Notes: generated by a model from the letters alone, not told the origin. DNA of 64,000 nucleotides from Clostridiaceae bacterium (GCA_016287385.1 JAEEWM010000013.1:1-64000), one strand, 5' to 3'; positions 44,886 through 55,000 are shown, numbered from the stretch's first letter. Program-made: numbers and translations.

Positions 44886-45575
44886 TTAAACGAACGGCGA
44901 AAAGCCGTATAATATTTTGAAAAGGTTCGACGAATTTATATTTTTCGCGGTAAACGGGAAAAATTCACCGAACGCTATAATCAGTATGCTTATTATCATA
45001 CAAAAGATGACGGCAAAGCCCACTCCCTTGAATACGCCGACCACGCCGCCGAGAAACGCGTTGACCTTCCCGATAACCGAAAAGGAAAACATCTTGTTTA
45101 TCCAAACGGCAAGAACTTTTGTAAGAATAATAATCGCGATCACGATAACGGTCGAATAGAACACGCCGAATATTTTTGTGATTACCGGCTTTATAATGTT
45201 ATCCGATATCTTAACGGCGGAAGTCGAAGCGTTATCGGTGACCAAAGTATCCACTTTCCGGGTAAACGAGTCCTTTGAAAAGCCGAAATCGGCTGAACCG
45301 TTTTTTACCAGACCCGGAAGAGCGTCCCATAACTTTTCCGCAACCCGGTCACCCTCATCCACGGCGTTTTGAGCGGTTGAAATTATTGACGGCTCAACAA
45401 TTTTATCATAAGTAACGTCCGCAAGTGGTGAACTGACTGTAAACGCTATCAAAAAAGCCGCCACAAAGCCCGCAACTTCTATCAGTGTGCGCACAAAGCC
45501 GCGCTTTGCGGAAGAATAAACCGCCAAAACAACTATAAGGACGACGATAACGTCAAGCAGTAAACCCAACATCAA
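44886..45575 (-). CDS. CvpA family membrane protein
   Basis: 229 residues. Four hydrophobic segments (about 5-20, 28-48, 140-165 and 175-205) and the CvpA pattern VYSSAKRGFVRTLIEVAGFV at the start. The family was named for colicin V production but has a broader unknown role, possibly in envelope homeostasis. It overlaps the DUF5711 gene by 4 bp. Confidence 0.85.
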   Translation of the reverse strand: MMLGLLLDVIVVLIVVLAVYSSAKRGFVRTLIEVAGFVAAFLIAFTVSSPLADVTYDKIVEPSIISTAQNAVDEGDRVAEKLWDALPGLVKNGSADFGFSKDSFTRKVDTLVTDNASTSAVKISDNIIKPVITKIFGVFYSTVIVIAIIILTKVLAVWINKMFSFSVIGKVNAFLGGVVGVFKGVGFAVIFCMIISILIIAFGEFFPFTAKNINSSNLFKILYGFSPFV

Positions 45576-46843
45576 TTACCCTTCTTTATCTCTGTTTTTT
45601 GAATTTCGCTGTCGGTAATAATACAGACTGTATTTGAGCCGGTCACAGCAAGTCTGATACCGCCGAAACCGCAGCTGTCGCTCCTGAGGTTATTACCCTT
45701 TTTATCAAATATTTCCACCTTGCTGTCACCCATGGAATAAACGCAGCCTTTTGCGAACCGTATATCGTTTACTATGCCTTTTATCTCAAACTCAGATATC
45801 TTTTTGCCCGAGTTTGAGAAAAGCATTACGTTGTTTTCGCTTTTGTCGTTGGTTTTATTATAAAGCGCCAGAACGCCCGCGCTTGAAAACCTGAGCGAGG
45901 AAAGCTCGCCTTCAAAATCAAAATCAACGCCGTTGTATTTCGACCAGGTGATAAACCTGATTTTGTTATGAGTCGACACGAAAAAGCCCTTCCCTGCGTT
46001 TTCCACGTCATAAGCGATATCCTGACCCAAATCAAGCTTATAATCGGGATCGGCCTTACTGAAATTATAAACGCGAATGCAGGAAGACAGTTTGCCGCCG
46101 TCTGAATTCACGGTTGAAATCGCAATCTTTTTGCCGGAAGAAGCGATATCCACGTGATTTACCATATCCGTGGCAAAGTTGATATTGTAAAGCGATTTGC
46201 CGTTGCGGCTGTAAACGAGAACGCTGCTCGCATAGGAATCGGACTTCAAAGCGAAGGCATACTCGCCGTTTTTGGCAATATCCGCCGTAAGAATGTTGCC
46301 TTTCGTCTCTACGGTATCAACTACCCCGGCAAGATTATATATCACCGCCGTATTCTTACCCTGATCAAACACGAGCGCCCTTGTTTCGCTTGTAACTATA
46401 ACCGGCGACGAAAAGCCGTGAACGTATGAAAAAATCTTTTTACCGCCGTTTGAATATGCCATTACGCTTGTGTCGGTCAAAACGTAATAATAATTGCCTT
46501 TCGGCACACAGTTTATAACCGTGGTGCCGGATATTTCAGCCGGGAAAGAACCCGAGCCGAGCGACAAAAAGAAATTCTGCGCGCTTTCAATAAGACCTAC
46601 GGGCAACACTATTGAAAGGATGATAAGCAGAGCCGCGATCACTGCGGCTATCGAGGCAATTATAAGCAGCTTTTTACGCTTTTCGCCCTTTTTGCCGCGC
46701 ACGACGCGAATGCTGTCGTCCTGCGTTATATCTTTATTTACTCTTTTCGGGCGCCTGACCGCGTTGCTTTCGGTCACCACTACTTCCGGTTTTTTCCTTT
46801 TCGGTCTGCCGGCATGAGTCTTTTTTCTCTTATATTCAGGCAT
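45572..46843 (-). CDS. DUF5711 family membrane-anchored beta-propeller-like protein
   Basis: 423 residues. A basic cytoplasmic N-terminus of about 60 residues precedes one membrane helix (about 60-82). An exported region of repeated beta-strands follows, with propeller-like blades such as NYYYVLTDTSVMAYSNGGKK and SVLVYSRNGKSLYNI. It fits DUF5711 of Clostridia. Function unknown. It is cotranslated with cvpA. Confidence 0.8.
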   Translation of the reverse strand: MPEYKRKKTHAGRPKRKKPEVVVTESNAVRRPKRVNKDITQDDSIRVVRGKKGEKRKKLLIIASIAAVIAALLIILSIVLPVGLIESAQNFFLSLGSGSFPAEISGTTVINCVPKGNYYYVLTDTSVMAYSNGGKKIFSYVHGFSSPVIVTSETRALVFDQGKNTAVIYNLAGVVDTVETKGNILTADIAKNGEYAFALKSDSYASSVLVYSRNGKSLYNINFATDMVNHVDIASSGKKIAISTVNSDGGKLSSCIRVYNFSKADPDYKLDLGQDIAYDVENAGKGFFVSTHNKIRFITWSKYNGVDFDFEGELSSLRFSSAGVLALYNKTNDKSENNVMLFSNSGKKISEFEIKGIVNDIRFAKGCVYSMGDSKVEIFDKKGNNLRSDSCGFGGIRLAVTGSNTVCIITDSEIQKTEIKKGN

Positions 46844-46853
46844 ATTTTACCTC

Positions 46854-47585
46854 TCAATAAAAAACTTTATCCAGAAACAGTCCGTGTGCGGGAAGCGTAT
46901 CTCCCGCAAGCGACCTGTCTTTTTCCGCGAAAACCCTGTCAGCCACATCGGCGTCAAGTCTGCCGTATCCCACGGCGAGCGCGGTTCCCGCAAGTATTCT
47001 TACCATATTATAAAGAAAGCCGTTTGCCGTCACGCTGAAATAAATCTTGTTATTCTTTCTTTCAGCGGCGCAGGCGCTGATTTTCCTTACAGTATTTTCA
47101 ACCGTTCTGCCGGATGATGAAAAACCGCAGAAATCATGTTCGCCTGTAATTCTTACGGCAAATTCGTTCATAAGGTCAATATCCGGTTCGCTGTCAATAT
47201 GCAAAAAGTATCTTTCGTCAAAAGGATTTTTGTTTCCGGAATACATACCGTAAACGTAACGCTTGCCGATAATATCATATCTCGCGTGAAAATCCGCCGG
47301 CACCGCCCTGCAGGCGTTCACCGCGATATCCTTCGGCAATATTGAATTAAGACCTTTAAGGAACGCCTCTTCGGGTATGCCGTCGTCACAGTCGATATGA
47401 AACGCAAATTCTCTCGCGTGAACGCCGGTATCGGTGCGGCTGCAACCCGTAACGCCGGTAGGCACGCCCAAAAGCTTTTCAAGGCTTTCGTTCATCACCC
47501 TTTGTACCGTCATAAGCCCGGGCTGGACCTGCCAGCCGTGGTATGCCGTACCGTCAAAAGCGATTGTAATCAGATATCTTTTCAT
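46854..47585 (-). CDS. truA: tRNA pseudouridine(38-40) synthase
   Basis: 243 residues. Catalytic Asp in GCSRTDTGVHA; FDGTAYHGWQVQPG and NGFLYNMVRILAGT motifs are intact. It modifies U38-40 in the anticodon stem. It is placed directly after ecfT, the conserved order in Firmicutes (ecfA1-ecfA2-ecfT-truA). Confidence 0.96.
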   Translation of the reverse strand: MKRYLITIAFDGTAYHGWQVQPGLMTVQRVMNESLEKLLGVPTGVTGCSRTDTGVHAREFAFHIDCDDGIPEEAFLKGLNSILPKDIAVNACRAVPADFHARYDIIGKRYVYGMYSGNKNPFDERYFLHIDSEPDIDLMNEFAVRITGEHDFCGFSSSGRTVENTVRKISACAAERKNNKIYFSVTANGFLYNMVRILAGTALAVGYGRLDADVADRVFAEKDRSLAGDTLPAHGLFLDKVFY

Positions 47586-47599
47586 ATTTCACACTCGTA

Positions 47600-48421
47600 T
47601 CAAAGCAGAATATTGAGGATGATTATACCGCCGCAAAACAACAGGTTAAAAAGCGCCGCGGCAAGGTCAAGAGAGGAAAACCTTAACCGCTTCATTCTTA
47701 CCCTGCCGACGCCGCCGTTATAACAGCGGCATTCCATCGCCTCCGCAAGCTCATAAGCACGCCTCACCGAGGAAATAAGGAGCGGGATAAGTATCGGTAT
47801 AAGCGCCTTTATCTTATCAAACAGTTTTCCGTTTTCGAGGTCCGCGCCCCTCGCCTTCTGAGCGTTCATTATTTTTTCGGTCTCTTCAACGAGAGTGGGT
47901 ATGAACCTGAGCGCTATCGTCATCATCATAGCAAGCACGTGAACCGCGCCCCTCAAGCCGAAAATGCGCAGGAAAGAAAGCAGAGACTCTATCGCGTCGG
48001 TTATATCGTTGGGAGTCGTGGTATAGGTGAGCAGTGAACTTATAAGGATAAGCAAAACTATCCTGCCCGCGATAAAAACCGCCCTGTATATGCCGCCGGT
48101 AGTTACCGTAAGATTCCAAAACAGCGTAAAAAGCACCGTTCCCCCGCCGCCGTAAAAGAGGTTAAGAAGCGCGGTAAAAACTATAATCGGCAAAATAGTT
48201 TTAATGTTTTTAAGGAACATACGCGCCGGCACTTTTGATAATAGCAGCACAAATGCGACATATACGGTGCAAAGCGCGAGAGAATAATAGTTTTTCGCCA
48301 AAAACAGAAAAACGATATTGAATATCAAAAGCAGTATCTTTGTGCGGGCGTCAAGTCGGTGAATAAAGGAACCGCTTCCGTAATACTGACCGAAAGTAAT
48401 ATCTTTAAGCATGCGCGTCAC
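47600..48421 (-). CDS. ecfT: ECF transporter transmembrane protein EcfT
   Basis: 273 residues with about five or six membrane segments. Coupling-helix motifs with Ala-Arg-Gly (MNAQKARGADLENG) and a second AMECRCYNGG motif, which contact the two ATPases, are both visible. It is the shared core of a group II ECF transporter for vitamins and metals. It overlaps ecfA2 by 17 bp. Confidence 0.95.
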   Translation of the reverse strand: MTRMLKDITFGQYYGSGSFIHRLDARTKILLLIFNIVFLFLAKNYYSLALCTVYVAFVLLLSKVPARMFLKNIKTILPIIVFTALLNLFYGGGGTVLFTLFWNLTVTTGGIYRAVFIAGRIVLLILISSLLTYTTTPNDITDAIESLLSFLRIFGLRGAVHVLAMMMTIALRFIPTLVEETEKIMNAQKARGADLENGKLFDKIKALIPILIPLLISSVRRAYELAEAMECRCYNGGVGRVRMKRLRFSSLDLAAALFNLLFCGGIIILNILL

Positions 48422-49271
48422 CCGCGCCGTATCCGCAAAGATATTTCACCGCTTCATCGAGCGTGAAAATATCGGTACGGATATTACGGTCCTTTTCATT
48501 CAGCAGATACAGTATCTTGGTCACCGTCGGAACGGAAAGACCTATTTCATTCAAGCGGGCGCCCTGTGAAAACACATTGTATACCTTATCAAATATTTCA
48601 AGCCGTCCGCCGTTCATAACGAGCAGTTTATCGGCGAGTACCGCCATATCCTCCATGTTATGTGAAACGATTATTACGGCGGCGCCGAATTTTTCACGGT
48701 AATTCTTTATCATCGAAACTATATCCCGTCTGCCCTTAGGGTCGAGACCGGCTATGGGTTCGTCGAGAATAAGCACCTTGGGCTGCATTGCCATAACGCC
48801 GGCAATAGCCACGCGCCGCTTTTCACCGCCGGACAGGTCAAACGGAGATTTCTCGAAATATTCTTTTCTTATTCCGACAACCTCACAAATGTTTTCAACA
48901 CGGCTTTTAAGTTCATCGCCCGAAAGCCCCATGTTTTTGGGACCGAAAGCAATATCCGCAAACACGGTTTCCTCAAAAAGCTGATATTCGGGATACTGAA
49001 ACACAAGTCCCACCTTGAAGCGAACATCTTTGATTTTTTTCGGCTCATCCCATATATTTTTGCCCTCTAACAGCACTTCGCCGGCAGTGGGTTTAAGCAG
49101 TCCGTTAAGGTGCTGGATAAGGGTTGATTTACCCGAACCCGTATGACCGATCACACCGATTATTTCGCCGTAACCGACAGAAAAAGAAACGTCCTGTACG
49201 GCGTACTTTGAGTCCTTCGCGCCGCTGTCGTACGAAAAGCTCAGGTTTTTTACCTCAATGATTTTTGACAA
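48405..49271 (-). CDS. ecfA2: ECF transporter ATPase EcfA2
   Basis: 288 residues. Walker A GHTGSGKST, signature LSGGEKRRVAIAG, Walker B VLILDEPIAGLDPKG and the switch His in VSHNMEDM are intact. It pairs with EcfA1 encoded directly upstream (zero-base gap) to power EcfT and various S components. Confidence 0.96.
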   Translation of the reverse strand: MSKIIEVKNLSFSYDSGAKDSKYAVQDVSFSVGYGEIIGVIGHTGSGKSTLIQHLNGLLKPTAGEVLLEGKNIWDEPKKIKDVRFKVGLVFQYPEYQLFEETVFADIAFGPKNMGLSGDELKSRVENICEVVGIRKEYFEKSPFDLSGGEKRRVAIAGVMAMQPKVLILDEPIAGLDPKGRRDIVSMIKNYREKFGAAVIIVSHNMEDMAVLADKLLVMNGGRLEIFDKVYNVFSQGARLNEIGLSVPTVTKILYLLNEKDRNIRTDIFTLDEAVKYLCGYGAGDAHA

Positions 49272-50129
49272 CTATTTATCCTCCAAATGAAACGCCGCAG
49301 TGATACGCGCGGCTGTTTCTTCAACAGAAATAGCATCGGTATCAACGTCGATACCGCTTTTTTTAAGTTCGTATAAAAGCTCGGTGCTTTGCGGGACGTC
49401 GAGCCCGGTCTCTTTAAGCGTTTTAATATCCGAAAAAATCCCGCCCGGCGTACCGTCGCGTATTATCTCGCCGTCCGACAAAAGCAACACTCTGTCCGCA
49501 AGCTCTGCTTCTTCCATAAAGTGAGTAATAAGCACTACGGTCATTTTTTCTTCACGGTTAAAGCGGGTTATTATATCCATAACCTCCGCTCTGCCTTTCG
49601 GGTCAAGCATGGCGGTCGGCTCGTCAAGAATAAGGCACTCGGGGCGCATTGCTATGATACCCGCTATCGCCACACGCTGTTTCTGTCCGCCGGAAAGGTG
49701 ATGCGGCGTAGATTTCCGGTACTCGTACATACCGACAGATTTAAGCGCCTCGTCAACACGCTCGCGCGTTTTTTCGGACGGCAACCCGAGATTCTCCGGT
49801 CCGAAAGCAACGTCTTCCTCAACGACAGACGCTATAAGCTGGTTATCGGGGTTCTGGAAAACCATACCGACCTTTCGCCGTATTTCTATTTCGGTTTTCT
49901 CATCCCTCGTATCAATGCCGTCGACGAGAACGCACCCGTCGGCGTTTGTCGGCTTATAAAGTCCGTTCATAAGTTTTGCGAGCGTCGATTTACCCGAGCC
50001 GTTATGCCCGAGAATTACAGTAAAGCTCCCGCGCTCGATACCAAGACTGATATTTTTTATAATATCGCGCTTTTCTTCGCCGTCAGAGTATGAAAACGTA
50101 ACGTTTTTCAGTTCGATATGATTATCCAT
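49272..50129 (-). CDS. ecfA1: ECF transporter ATPase EcfA1
   Basis: 285 residues. Walker A GHNGSGKST, signature [13 protein letters not shown], Walker B CLILDEPTAMLDPKG, switch His in ITHFMEEA. It is first of the ecfA1-ecfA2-ecfT-truA run. Confidence 0.96.
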   Translation of the reverse strand: MDNHIELKNVTFSYSDGEEKRDIIKNISLGIERGSFTVILGHNGSGKSTLAKLMNGLYKPTNADGCVLVDGIDTRDEKTEIEIRRKVGMVFQNPDNQLIASVVEEDVAFGPENLGLPSEKTRERVDEALKSVGMYEYRKSTPHHLSGGQKQRVAIAGIIAMRPECLILDEPTAMLDPKGRAEVMDIITRFNREEKMTVVLITHFMEEAELADRVLLLSDGEIIRDGTPGGIFSDIKTLKETGLDVPQSTELLYELKKSGIDVDTDAISVEETAARITAAFHLEDK

Positions 50130-50993
50130 TTACCTCGTCCAAACAGTGGTGTTGCCGCACGGCAGCACTATATCCTTTTTTGTTACGGGCAGTCCGATTT
50201 CCTCGGTGCCGACCCGACCCTCACCCCTTGGGGCAACACAGGTTTTTACCATATAATTGAGAATTGACGGCGAAAGTCCGCCCGTATAGGAATTGAGCAT
50301 AAAGAAGAGCGGCTCATCGCTTAGCAGTTTGCCGACGTCGCTCAGCAGCTCGTCAAGACTCTGTTCAAGCTTCCATATCTCGCCGGAAGGTCCTCTGCCG
50401 TAAGAAGGCGGGTCCATAATTATCGCGTCATATTTTTTGCCGCGCCGGATTTCCCTTTTAACAAACTTCATACAGTCATCCACAAGCCAGCGCACGCTTC
50501 TGTCCGCCACACCGGAGGATACCGCGTTCTCCTTTGCCCAAGTCACCATTCCCCGCGACGCGTCCACGTGAGTTACCGCCGCGCCGCTTTTAAGGCACGC
50601 GACGGTCGCGCCGCCGGTGTAGGCGAAAAGATTGAGCACGGAAACAGACCGGTTTGTGCTTTCAATAAGCTTTCTCGCAAGCGACCAGTTTACCGCCTGC
50701 TCCGGGAAAAGCCCGGTATGCTTAAAGCCCATCGGTTTAAGATTAAAGGTCAAATCGCCGTAGGAAACGGTCCAACTGTCCGGCACAAATCCCTTTTTCT
50801 CCCAGAAACCGCCGCCGGAAGAAGAGCGGTGATAAACCGCCGCCGCTTTCTGCCAGCGTCCGTCGCTTTTGCCCTTGTTCCATATCACTTGCGGGTCGGG
50901 ACGGATAAGCAGAATATCGCCCCAGCGTTCAAGACGCTCGCCCGCGTCCGCGTCTATGAGTTCAAAATCCTTAAAATCGTTGACCGAGCGCAT
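50130..50993 (-). CDS. Class I SAM-dependent methyltransferase, RlmI/RlmK-like
   Basis: 287 residues. SAM-binding LNLFAYTGGATVACLKSGA (motif I), DASRGMVTWAKEN (motif II), and the catalytic-type IIMDPPSYGRG (motif IV, NPPY variant typical of rRNA base methyltransferases). It probably methylates 23S rRNA (inference from motif). It lies between ruvB and ecfA1, 0-12 bp from each. Confidence 0.85.
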   Translation of the reverse strand: MRSVNDFKDFELIDADAGERLERWGDILLIRPDPQVIWNKGKSDGRWQKAAAVYHRSSSGGGFWEKKGFVPDSWTVSYGDLTFNLKPMGFKHTGLFPEQAVNWSLARKLIESTNRSVSVLNLFAYTGGATVACLKSGAAVTHVDASRGMVTWAKENAVSSGVADRSVRWLVDDCMKFVKREIRRGKKYDAIIMDPPSYGRGPSGEIWKLEQSLDELLSDVGKLLSDEPLFFMLNSYTGGLSPSILNYMVKTCVAPRGEGRVGTEEIGLPVTKKDIVLPCGNTTVWTR

Positions 50994-51005
50994 TAAAATA
51001 CCTCG

Positions 51006-52037
51006 TTAAATCAATTGTTGCTGACCCGACGGGGTCATTCCCAAATGCTCGTAGCACGCCGGAGTCACACATCTGCCCCTCGGCGTTCTCGAAAGAAAAC
51101 CTATCTGCATAAGATACGGTTCGTATACATCTTCAATGGTGACAGCTTCTTCGCCGACCGCCGCTGAAAGCGTTTCAAGTCCTACCGGACCGCCGCCGTA
51201 ATTCGTTATTATCGTTTTGAGCATTCGCCTGTCAAAATCGTCAAGGCCGAGCTCATCGATTTCAAAACGCCTGAGCGCTTCACGGGCAACCTCTTCGGTT
51301 ATTCTGCCATCAAACTGTATTTCGGCGATATCCCTTACCCGCTTTAACAGGCGGTTTGCTATACGCGGTGTGCCGCGCGCACGTGAGGCGATTTCAAGCG
51401 CGCCGTCGCGGTCTATCGGTATGCCGAGTATGCCCGCGGAACGCGTAACTATCTGCCCCAACTGCTCGGGGGTATAGAGATCAAGCCGCAAAAGTACGCC
51501 GAATCTGTCGCGCAGCGGTGCGGTAAGCTGACCCGATCTGGTCGTAGCGCCCACCAGCGTAAAGCGCGGAACGTCAAGTCTTATAGACCTTGCCGAAGGA
51601 CCTTTGCCGAGGATAATATCAAGCGAAAAATCCTCCATGGCGGGATATAAGATTTCTTCGACGTTGCGGGCAAGGCGGTGTATTTCATCGATGAAGAGAA
51701 CGTCGCCCTCGTTAAGAGCGGTAAGTATCGCCACAAGGTCGCCCTGCTTTTCGATGGCGGGACCTGAGGTCACCCTGATATTTACTCCCATTTCACGGGC
51801 GATAATGCCCGCAAGGGTAGTTTTACCGAGTCCGGGAGGGCCGTAAAGCAAAACGTGGTCAAGGCTTTCCTTCCTTTTACGCGCCGCCTCAATATAAATG
51901 CCGAGATTATCCTTCACTTTATCCTGCCCGATATACTCTGAAAGCGTTTTCGGGCGTAGCGTAATTTCCGAATCATCCTCGACCGAGGTAAACTCCGGCG
52001 ATACTATGCGATTTTCAAAATCCATATCTTCGATCAC
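51006..52037 (-). CDS. ruvB: Holliday junction helicase RuvB
   Basis: 343 residues from a GTG start (an ATG lies four codons in). Walker [10 protein letters not shown], Walker [11 protein letters not shown], sensor GATTRSG, and the C-terminal winged-helix domain ([11 protein letters not shown]) are intact. It drives branch migration with RuvA. It forms an operon with ruvA and ruvC. Confidence 0.97.
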   Translation of the reverse strand: MIEDMDFENRIVSPEFTSVEDDSEITLRPKTLSEYIGQDKVKDNLGIYIEAARKRKESLDHVLLYGPPGLGKTTLAGIIAREMGVNIRVTSGPAIEKQGDLVAILTALNEGDVLFIDEIHRLARNVEEILYPAMEDFSLDIILGKGPSARSIRLDVPRFTLVGATTRSGQLTAPLRDRFGVLLRLDLYTPEQLGQIVTRSAGILGIPIDRDGALEIASRARGTPRIANRLLKRVRDIAEIQFDGRITEEVAREALRRFEIDELGLDDFDRRMLKTIITNYGGGPVGLETLSAAVGEEAVTIEDVYEPYLMQIGFLSRTPRGRCVTPACYEHLGMTPSGQQQLI

Positions 52038-52040
52038 GGT

Positions 52041-52646
52041 TTATATCCCCCTTGCCAAGCTTTTAAGAGCGCCGCGTATCAAATCGTCGGTCGGAAGCGA
52101 GCCGTCAAGCTTGCCGACTGCGAGCGACGCTTCGCTTTGTGTATAGCCGAGAGAAACAAGCGCCTCTATCGCCTCTTTTGCGGAGGTGTTCGCGTTGGCG
52201 TTGCCCACGGCGCTTACCGTGCTGAACGCTTCGCCCGTCGCGACCGAACCGACCTTGTCTTTCAGTTCAAGCACTATTCTCTGCGCGAGTTTGATTCCCA
52301 CGCCGGAAGCCGCGGTAAGCGACTTCGCGTCGCCGCTGGCTATAAGCAAAAGCACCTTCTCAAAATCAAATTCCGAAAGTATCGCAAGACCTATTTTGGC
52401 TCCTACGCCGTTTACCGAGGTTATCAGCTTAAAGACGTCAAGCTCACCGCTCTTTGAAAAGCCGTAAAGGTCGAACGCGTCCTCCCTTACGATGAGGCAG
52501 GTATAAAGAAACGCGCTCTCCCCCGTGCCGCCTAACGCGTAGTAGGTATTCTTTGTGACAAAACATCTGTACCCTACGCCGGAGCACTCGATAACAACCG
52601 AGTTTTCGTCCTTTTGAATTATTTTGCCGTTAAGTGATGCTATCAT
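52041..52646 (-). CDS. ruvA: Holliday junction protein RuvA
   Basis: 201 residues. N-terminal OB-fold (MIASLNGKIIQKDEN), helix-hairpin-helix motifs around LITSVNGVGAKIGLAIL and LTAASGVGIKLAQRIV, and a C-terminal RuvB-binding domain. It lies 3 bp before ruvB. Confidence 0.96.
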   Translation of the reverse strand: MIASLNGKIIQKDENSVVIECSGVGYRCFVTKNTYYALGGTGESAFLYTCLIVREDAFDLYGFSKSGELDVFKLITSVNGVGAKIGLAILSEFDFEKVLLLIASGDAKSLTAASGVGIKLAQRIVLELKDKVGSVATGEAFSTVSAVGNANANTSAKEAIEALVSLGYTQSEASLAVGKLDGSLPTDDLIRGALKSLARGI

Positions 52647-53159
52647 TTACTTTTTTCCTTTCAGTATGGCGTTGAGTTTACCGTAAGAGCTTCCCGCGCT
52701 GTGACCGTGACAAACAGTCAGCGCCAGCGCGTCGGCGGTATCGTCCGGCTTCGGTACCTCGGAAAGCGAAAGCAGACTCTTTACCATTTCCATGACCTGA
52801 TGCTTTTCGGCTCTGCCGTAACCGGTTATCGATTGCTTGACCTGAAGCGGAGTGTACTCGAAAATCTCAATTCCCGCTTTCTGCGCGGCGAGCATTATAA
52901 CACCCCGCGCCTGCGCGACGTCAATGGCGGTGGTTGTATTCGTGTTAAAGTAAAGCCGCTCTATGGCCATACACTCCGGCTTATACTTTTCAATCACGGT
53001 CGTAATGTCATCGAATATCGCTTCGAGGCGCTTTGAAAAGGACGTGCCGGCATCGGTTGTGACCGCGCCGTAACCTACGGTTTTGAAACGCACACCGTCA
53101 TATTCCGCGACGCCGTAGCCGACTATCGCATACCCCGGGTCGATACCGAGAATCCGCAA
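52647..53159 (-). CDS. ruvC: Holliday junction endonuclease RuvC
   Basis: 170 residues from TTG 53159, which gives the standard N-terminus RILGIDPG and has GAGGGGG 8 nt upstream; a longer start at 53192 adds 11 poorly conserved residues. Catalytic acids: Asp in GIDPGY, Glu in AIERLYF, and the late DDTADAL pair. It is first in ruvC-ruvA-ruvB. Confidence 0.95.
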   Translation of the reverse strand: MRILGIDPGYAIVGYGVAEYDGVRFKTVGYGAVTTDAGTSFSKRLEAIFDDITTVIEKYKPECMAIERLYFNTNTTTAIDVAQARGVIMLAAQKAGIEIFEYTPLQVKQSITGYGRAEKHQVMEMVKSLLSLSEVPKPDDTADALALTVCHGHSAGSSYGKLNAILKGKK

Positions 53160-53253
53160 GCGAACCGCCCCCTCTTTGAAGCTAAAAAGCATACTGCCCC
53201 AATATTAAAAGATATTATAACATAAGTTAATAATAATAGCAACTGTTTTCTGC

Positions 53254-53291
53254 AAAGAAAAACGTACAAAACCGACTTGGCTTTGTACGTT
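53254..53291 (-). terminator. Terminator of the small lipoprotein gene
   Basis: A 10-bp stem (53291-53282/53270-53261) followed on the minus strand by TTTTTCTTT. Confidence 0.75.
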
Positions 53292-53316
53292 AAAAATCAA
53301 CTGTTTTTACTGTTAA

Positions 53317-53697
53317 TCACGGAACATCAACGGCTCTGCCCTGATCATCCCCCACTATCGGCTTATCGTTGATATTGGAACCGCCGGACGGGGTATCGCC
53401 CGAAGGCGTGTCAACATCAACCGGATTATCGCCGGGGGTATCGATTGTGCCGCCCGGTTCGGAAGAATCATCACCGGGCGAAGGGATAACGCCCGAGCCG
53501 CCCTTATCGGTATCGGAAGGTGTGTCAATATCGACTGTGCCGCCGTCTTGCTCAACCGGATCGGGATGGCTTACTTCAATATAATCAGAAGCCGCACCGT
53601 AATAATCCTCCACTTCACCGCAACCGGCGAAGAAGGTAAGCATAAACATAACAGCGATAATCATTACGGCTGATTTGAAAAGCGGCCTTCTGCGCAT
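53317..53697 (-). CDS. Small lipoprotein with Asp/Pro/Gly/Ser-rich low-complexity body
   Basis: 126 residues. A lipoprotein signal ends at FAGC (Cys26). The mature part is built of irregular motifs such as GGTVDIDTPSD and GDTPSGGSN, acidic and without predicted fold. It is probably a surface-exposed spacer-like protein. No family recognised. Monocistronic with a terminator. Confidence 0.65.
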   Translation of the reverse strand: MRRRPLFKSAVMIIAVMFMLTFFAGCGEVEDYYGAASDYIEVSHPDPVEQDGGTVDIDTPSDTDKGGSGVIPSPGDDSSEPGGTIDTPGDNPVDVDTPSGDTPSGGSNINDKPIVGDDQGRAVDVP

Positions 53698-53805
53698 AAA
53701 AACACCTCATAGCATACATTCTGCAAATATAATATCAAATTTTTGCCCGAAATGCAAGTAAAACTTATGAAAATATATCAATTTTTCAAAACGCTGATTT
53801 TCTGA

Positions 53806-53834
53806 TTGACATGAATAACCGATTATGATAAAAT
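53806..53834 (+). promoter_or_regulatory. Promoter of the tsaE-tsaB-rpiB-upp operon
   Basis: TTGACA (53806-53811), 17-bp spacer, TAAAAT (53829-53834); RBS AGGAGG at 53851. Confidence 0.85.
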
Positions 53835-53864
53835 TTCATCAGGCGATGAAAGGAGGATACCGTT

Positions 53865-54299
53865 GTGACTTATTCTGTTTTTTCCTCCTGTGAAAATGAT
53901 ACAATGAACGCCGCCGCCGCGCTTTCCGAGCGGCTTTCCGGCGGTGAGATCGTTGCTCTCAGAGGCGGGCTCGGTATGGGTAAAACCTGCTTTGTTAAGG
54001 GTTTGGCAAAGGGACTCGGATATAAGGGCGAAGTAACCTCCCCTACTTTTGCGATTGTCAACGAGTATATCGGCGGCAGACTTGATTTATTTCATTTTGA
54101 TATGTACAGGATAACCGGTTGGGACGATTTGTATTCCACCGGTTATTTTGATTATCTGGGCGCGGGCGGCGTAACCGCCGTTGAGTGGAGTGAAAACATC
54201 AGCGGCGCCATGGACGGTGAAAAGGTCATATCCGTGGAAATCGAGCGCGTTTCGAACAGCGACAGAAAAATCACGGTTTCGGACGGTGAAAGCACATGA
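53865..54299 (+). CDS. tsaE: tRNA threonylcarbamoyladenosine biosynthesis ATPase TsaE
   Basis: 144 residues from a GTG start (AGGAGG 8 nt upstream). P-loop RGGLGMGKTCF, TSPTFAIVNEY, and the FHFDMYRI and VEWSENI motifs of the family. It works with TsaB and TsaD in making t6A on tRNAs. It overlaps tsaB by 4 bp. Confidence 0.95.
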   Translation: MTYSVFSSCENDTMNAAAALSERLSGGEIVALRGGLGMGKTCFVKGLAKGLGYKGEVTSPTFAIVNEYIGGRLDLFHFDMYRITGWDDLYSTGYFDYLGAGGVTAVEWSENISGAMDGEKVISVEIERVSNSDRKITVSDGEST

Positions 54300-55000
54300 A
54301 TATACTTGCCATAGAGTGCTCCGCGGGTCCTGTTTCGGCGGCGGTCGTAAGCGATAAAAAAGTATTAAGCAGTTCTTTTTCGGATATCAAACTTACCCAT
54401 TCACAGACGCTTTTTCCGATAATACAAAATGCCGTTTCGGCGTGCCGGCTTAAGTTTTCCGATATTGACGCGGTAGCCGTGGCGACCGGTCCCGGTTCTT
54501 TTACGGGACTTCGCATAGGCATAGCTTCGGCAAAAGGACTTGCCGAGCCGAAAAATCTTATATGCGTAGGCGTATCAACGCTTTTAGCCGCCGCGTATAT
54601 GTTCCTCGGCGAAAACGCCGTGATCTGCCCGGTTATCGACGCGCGATGCGGTCAGGTCTATAACGCCCTTATAAAGGTAGAAGGCGATACCGTCACACGG
54701 CTTTGCGAGGACAGGGCAATACTTATAAACGACCTGGTCGGCGAGCTTAAAAGCACCGACGGAAGAATCATTCTTTGCGGCGACGCGGCACAGGCGGTGT
54801 TCAGCGCGGCACATGGCATAAAAAACGTGATGAAAGCGCCTCTTTCGGCACGGCTTCCGAGCGCGGTAGGCGTCGCGCTTTACGCGGCGCACGCGATAGA
54901 AACCGGCGAATATACCGACGCCGCGGGTCTTATGCCGGTATATCTTAAGTTGCCTCAGGCGGAAAGAGAATTAAGAGAAAAGAAGGGCGAGAATATATGA
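54296..55000 (+). CDS. tsaB: tRNA threonylcarbamoyladenosine biosynthesis protein TsaB
   Basis: 234 residues. ASKHA-like fold with LAIECSAGPVSAAV, the TGPGSFTGLRIG signature and VIDARCGQVYNAL. It is the partner of TsaD, which is not in view. No rimI follows; rpiB overlaps by 4 bp instead. Confidence 0.95.
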   Translation: MNILAIECSAGPVSAAVVSDKKVLSSSFSDIKLTHSQTLFPIIQNAVSACRLKFSDIDAVAVATGPGSFTGLRIGIASAKGLAEPKNLICVGVSTLLAAAYMFLGENAVICPVIDARCGQVYNALIKVEGDTVTRLCEDRAILINDLVGELKSTDGRIILCGDAAQAVFSAAHGIKNVMKAPLSARLPSAVGVALYAAHAIETGEYTDAAGLMPVYLKLPQAERELREKKGENI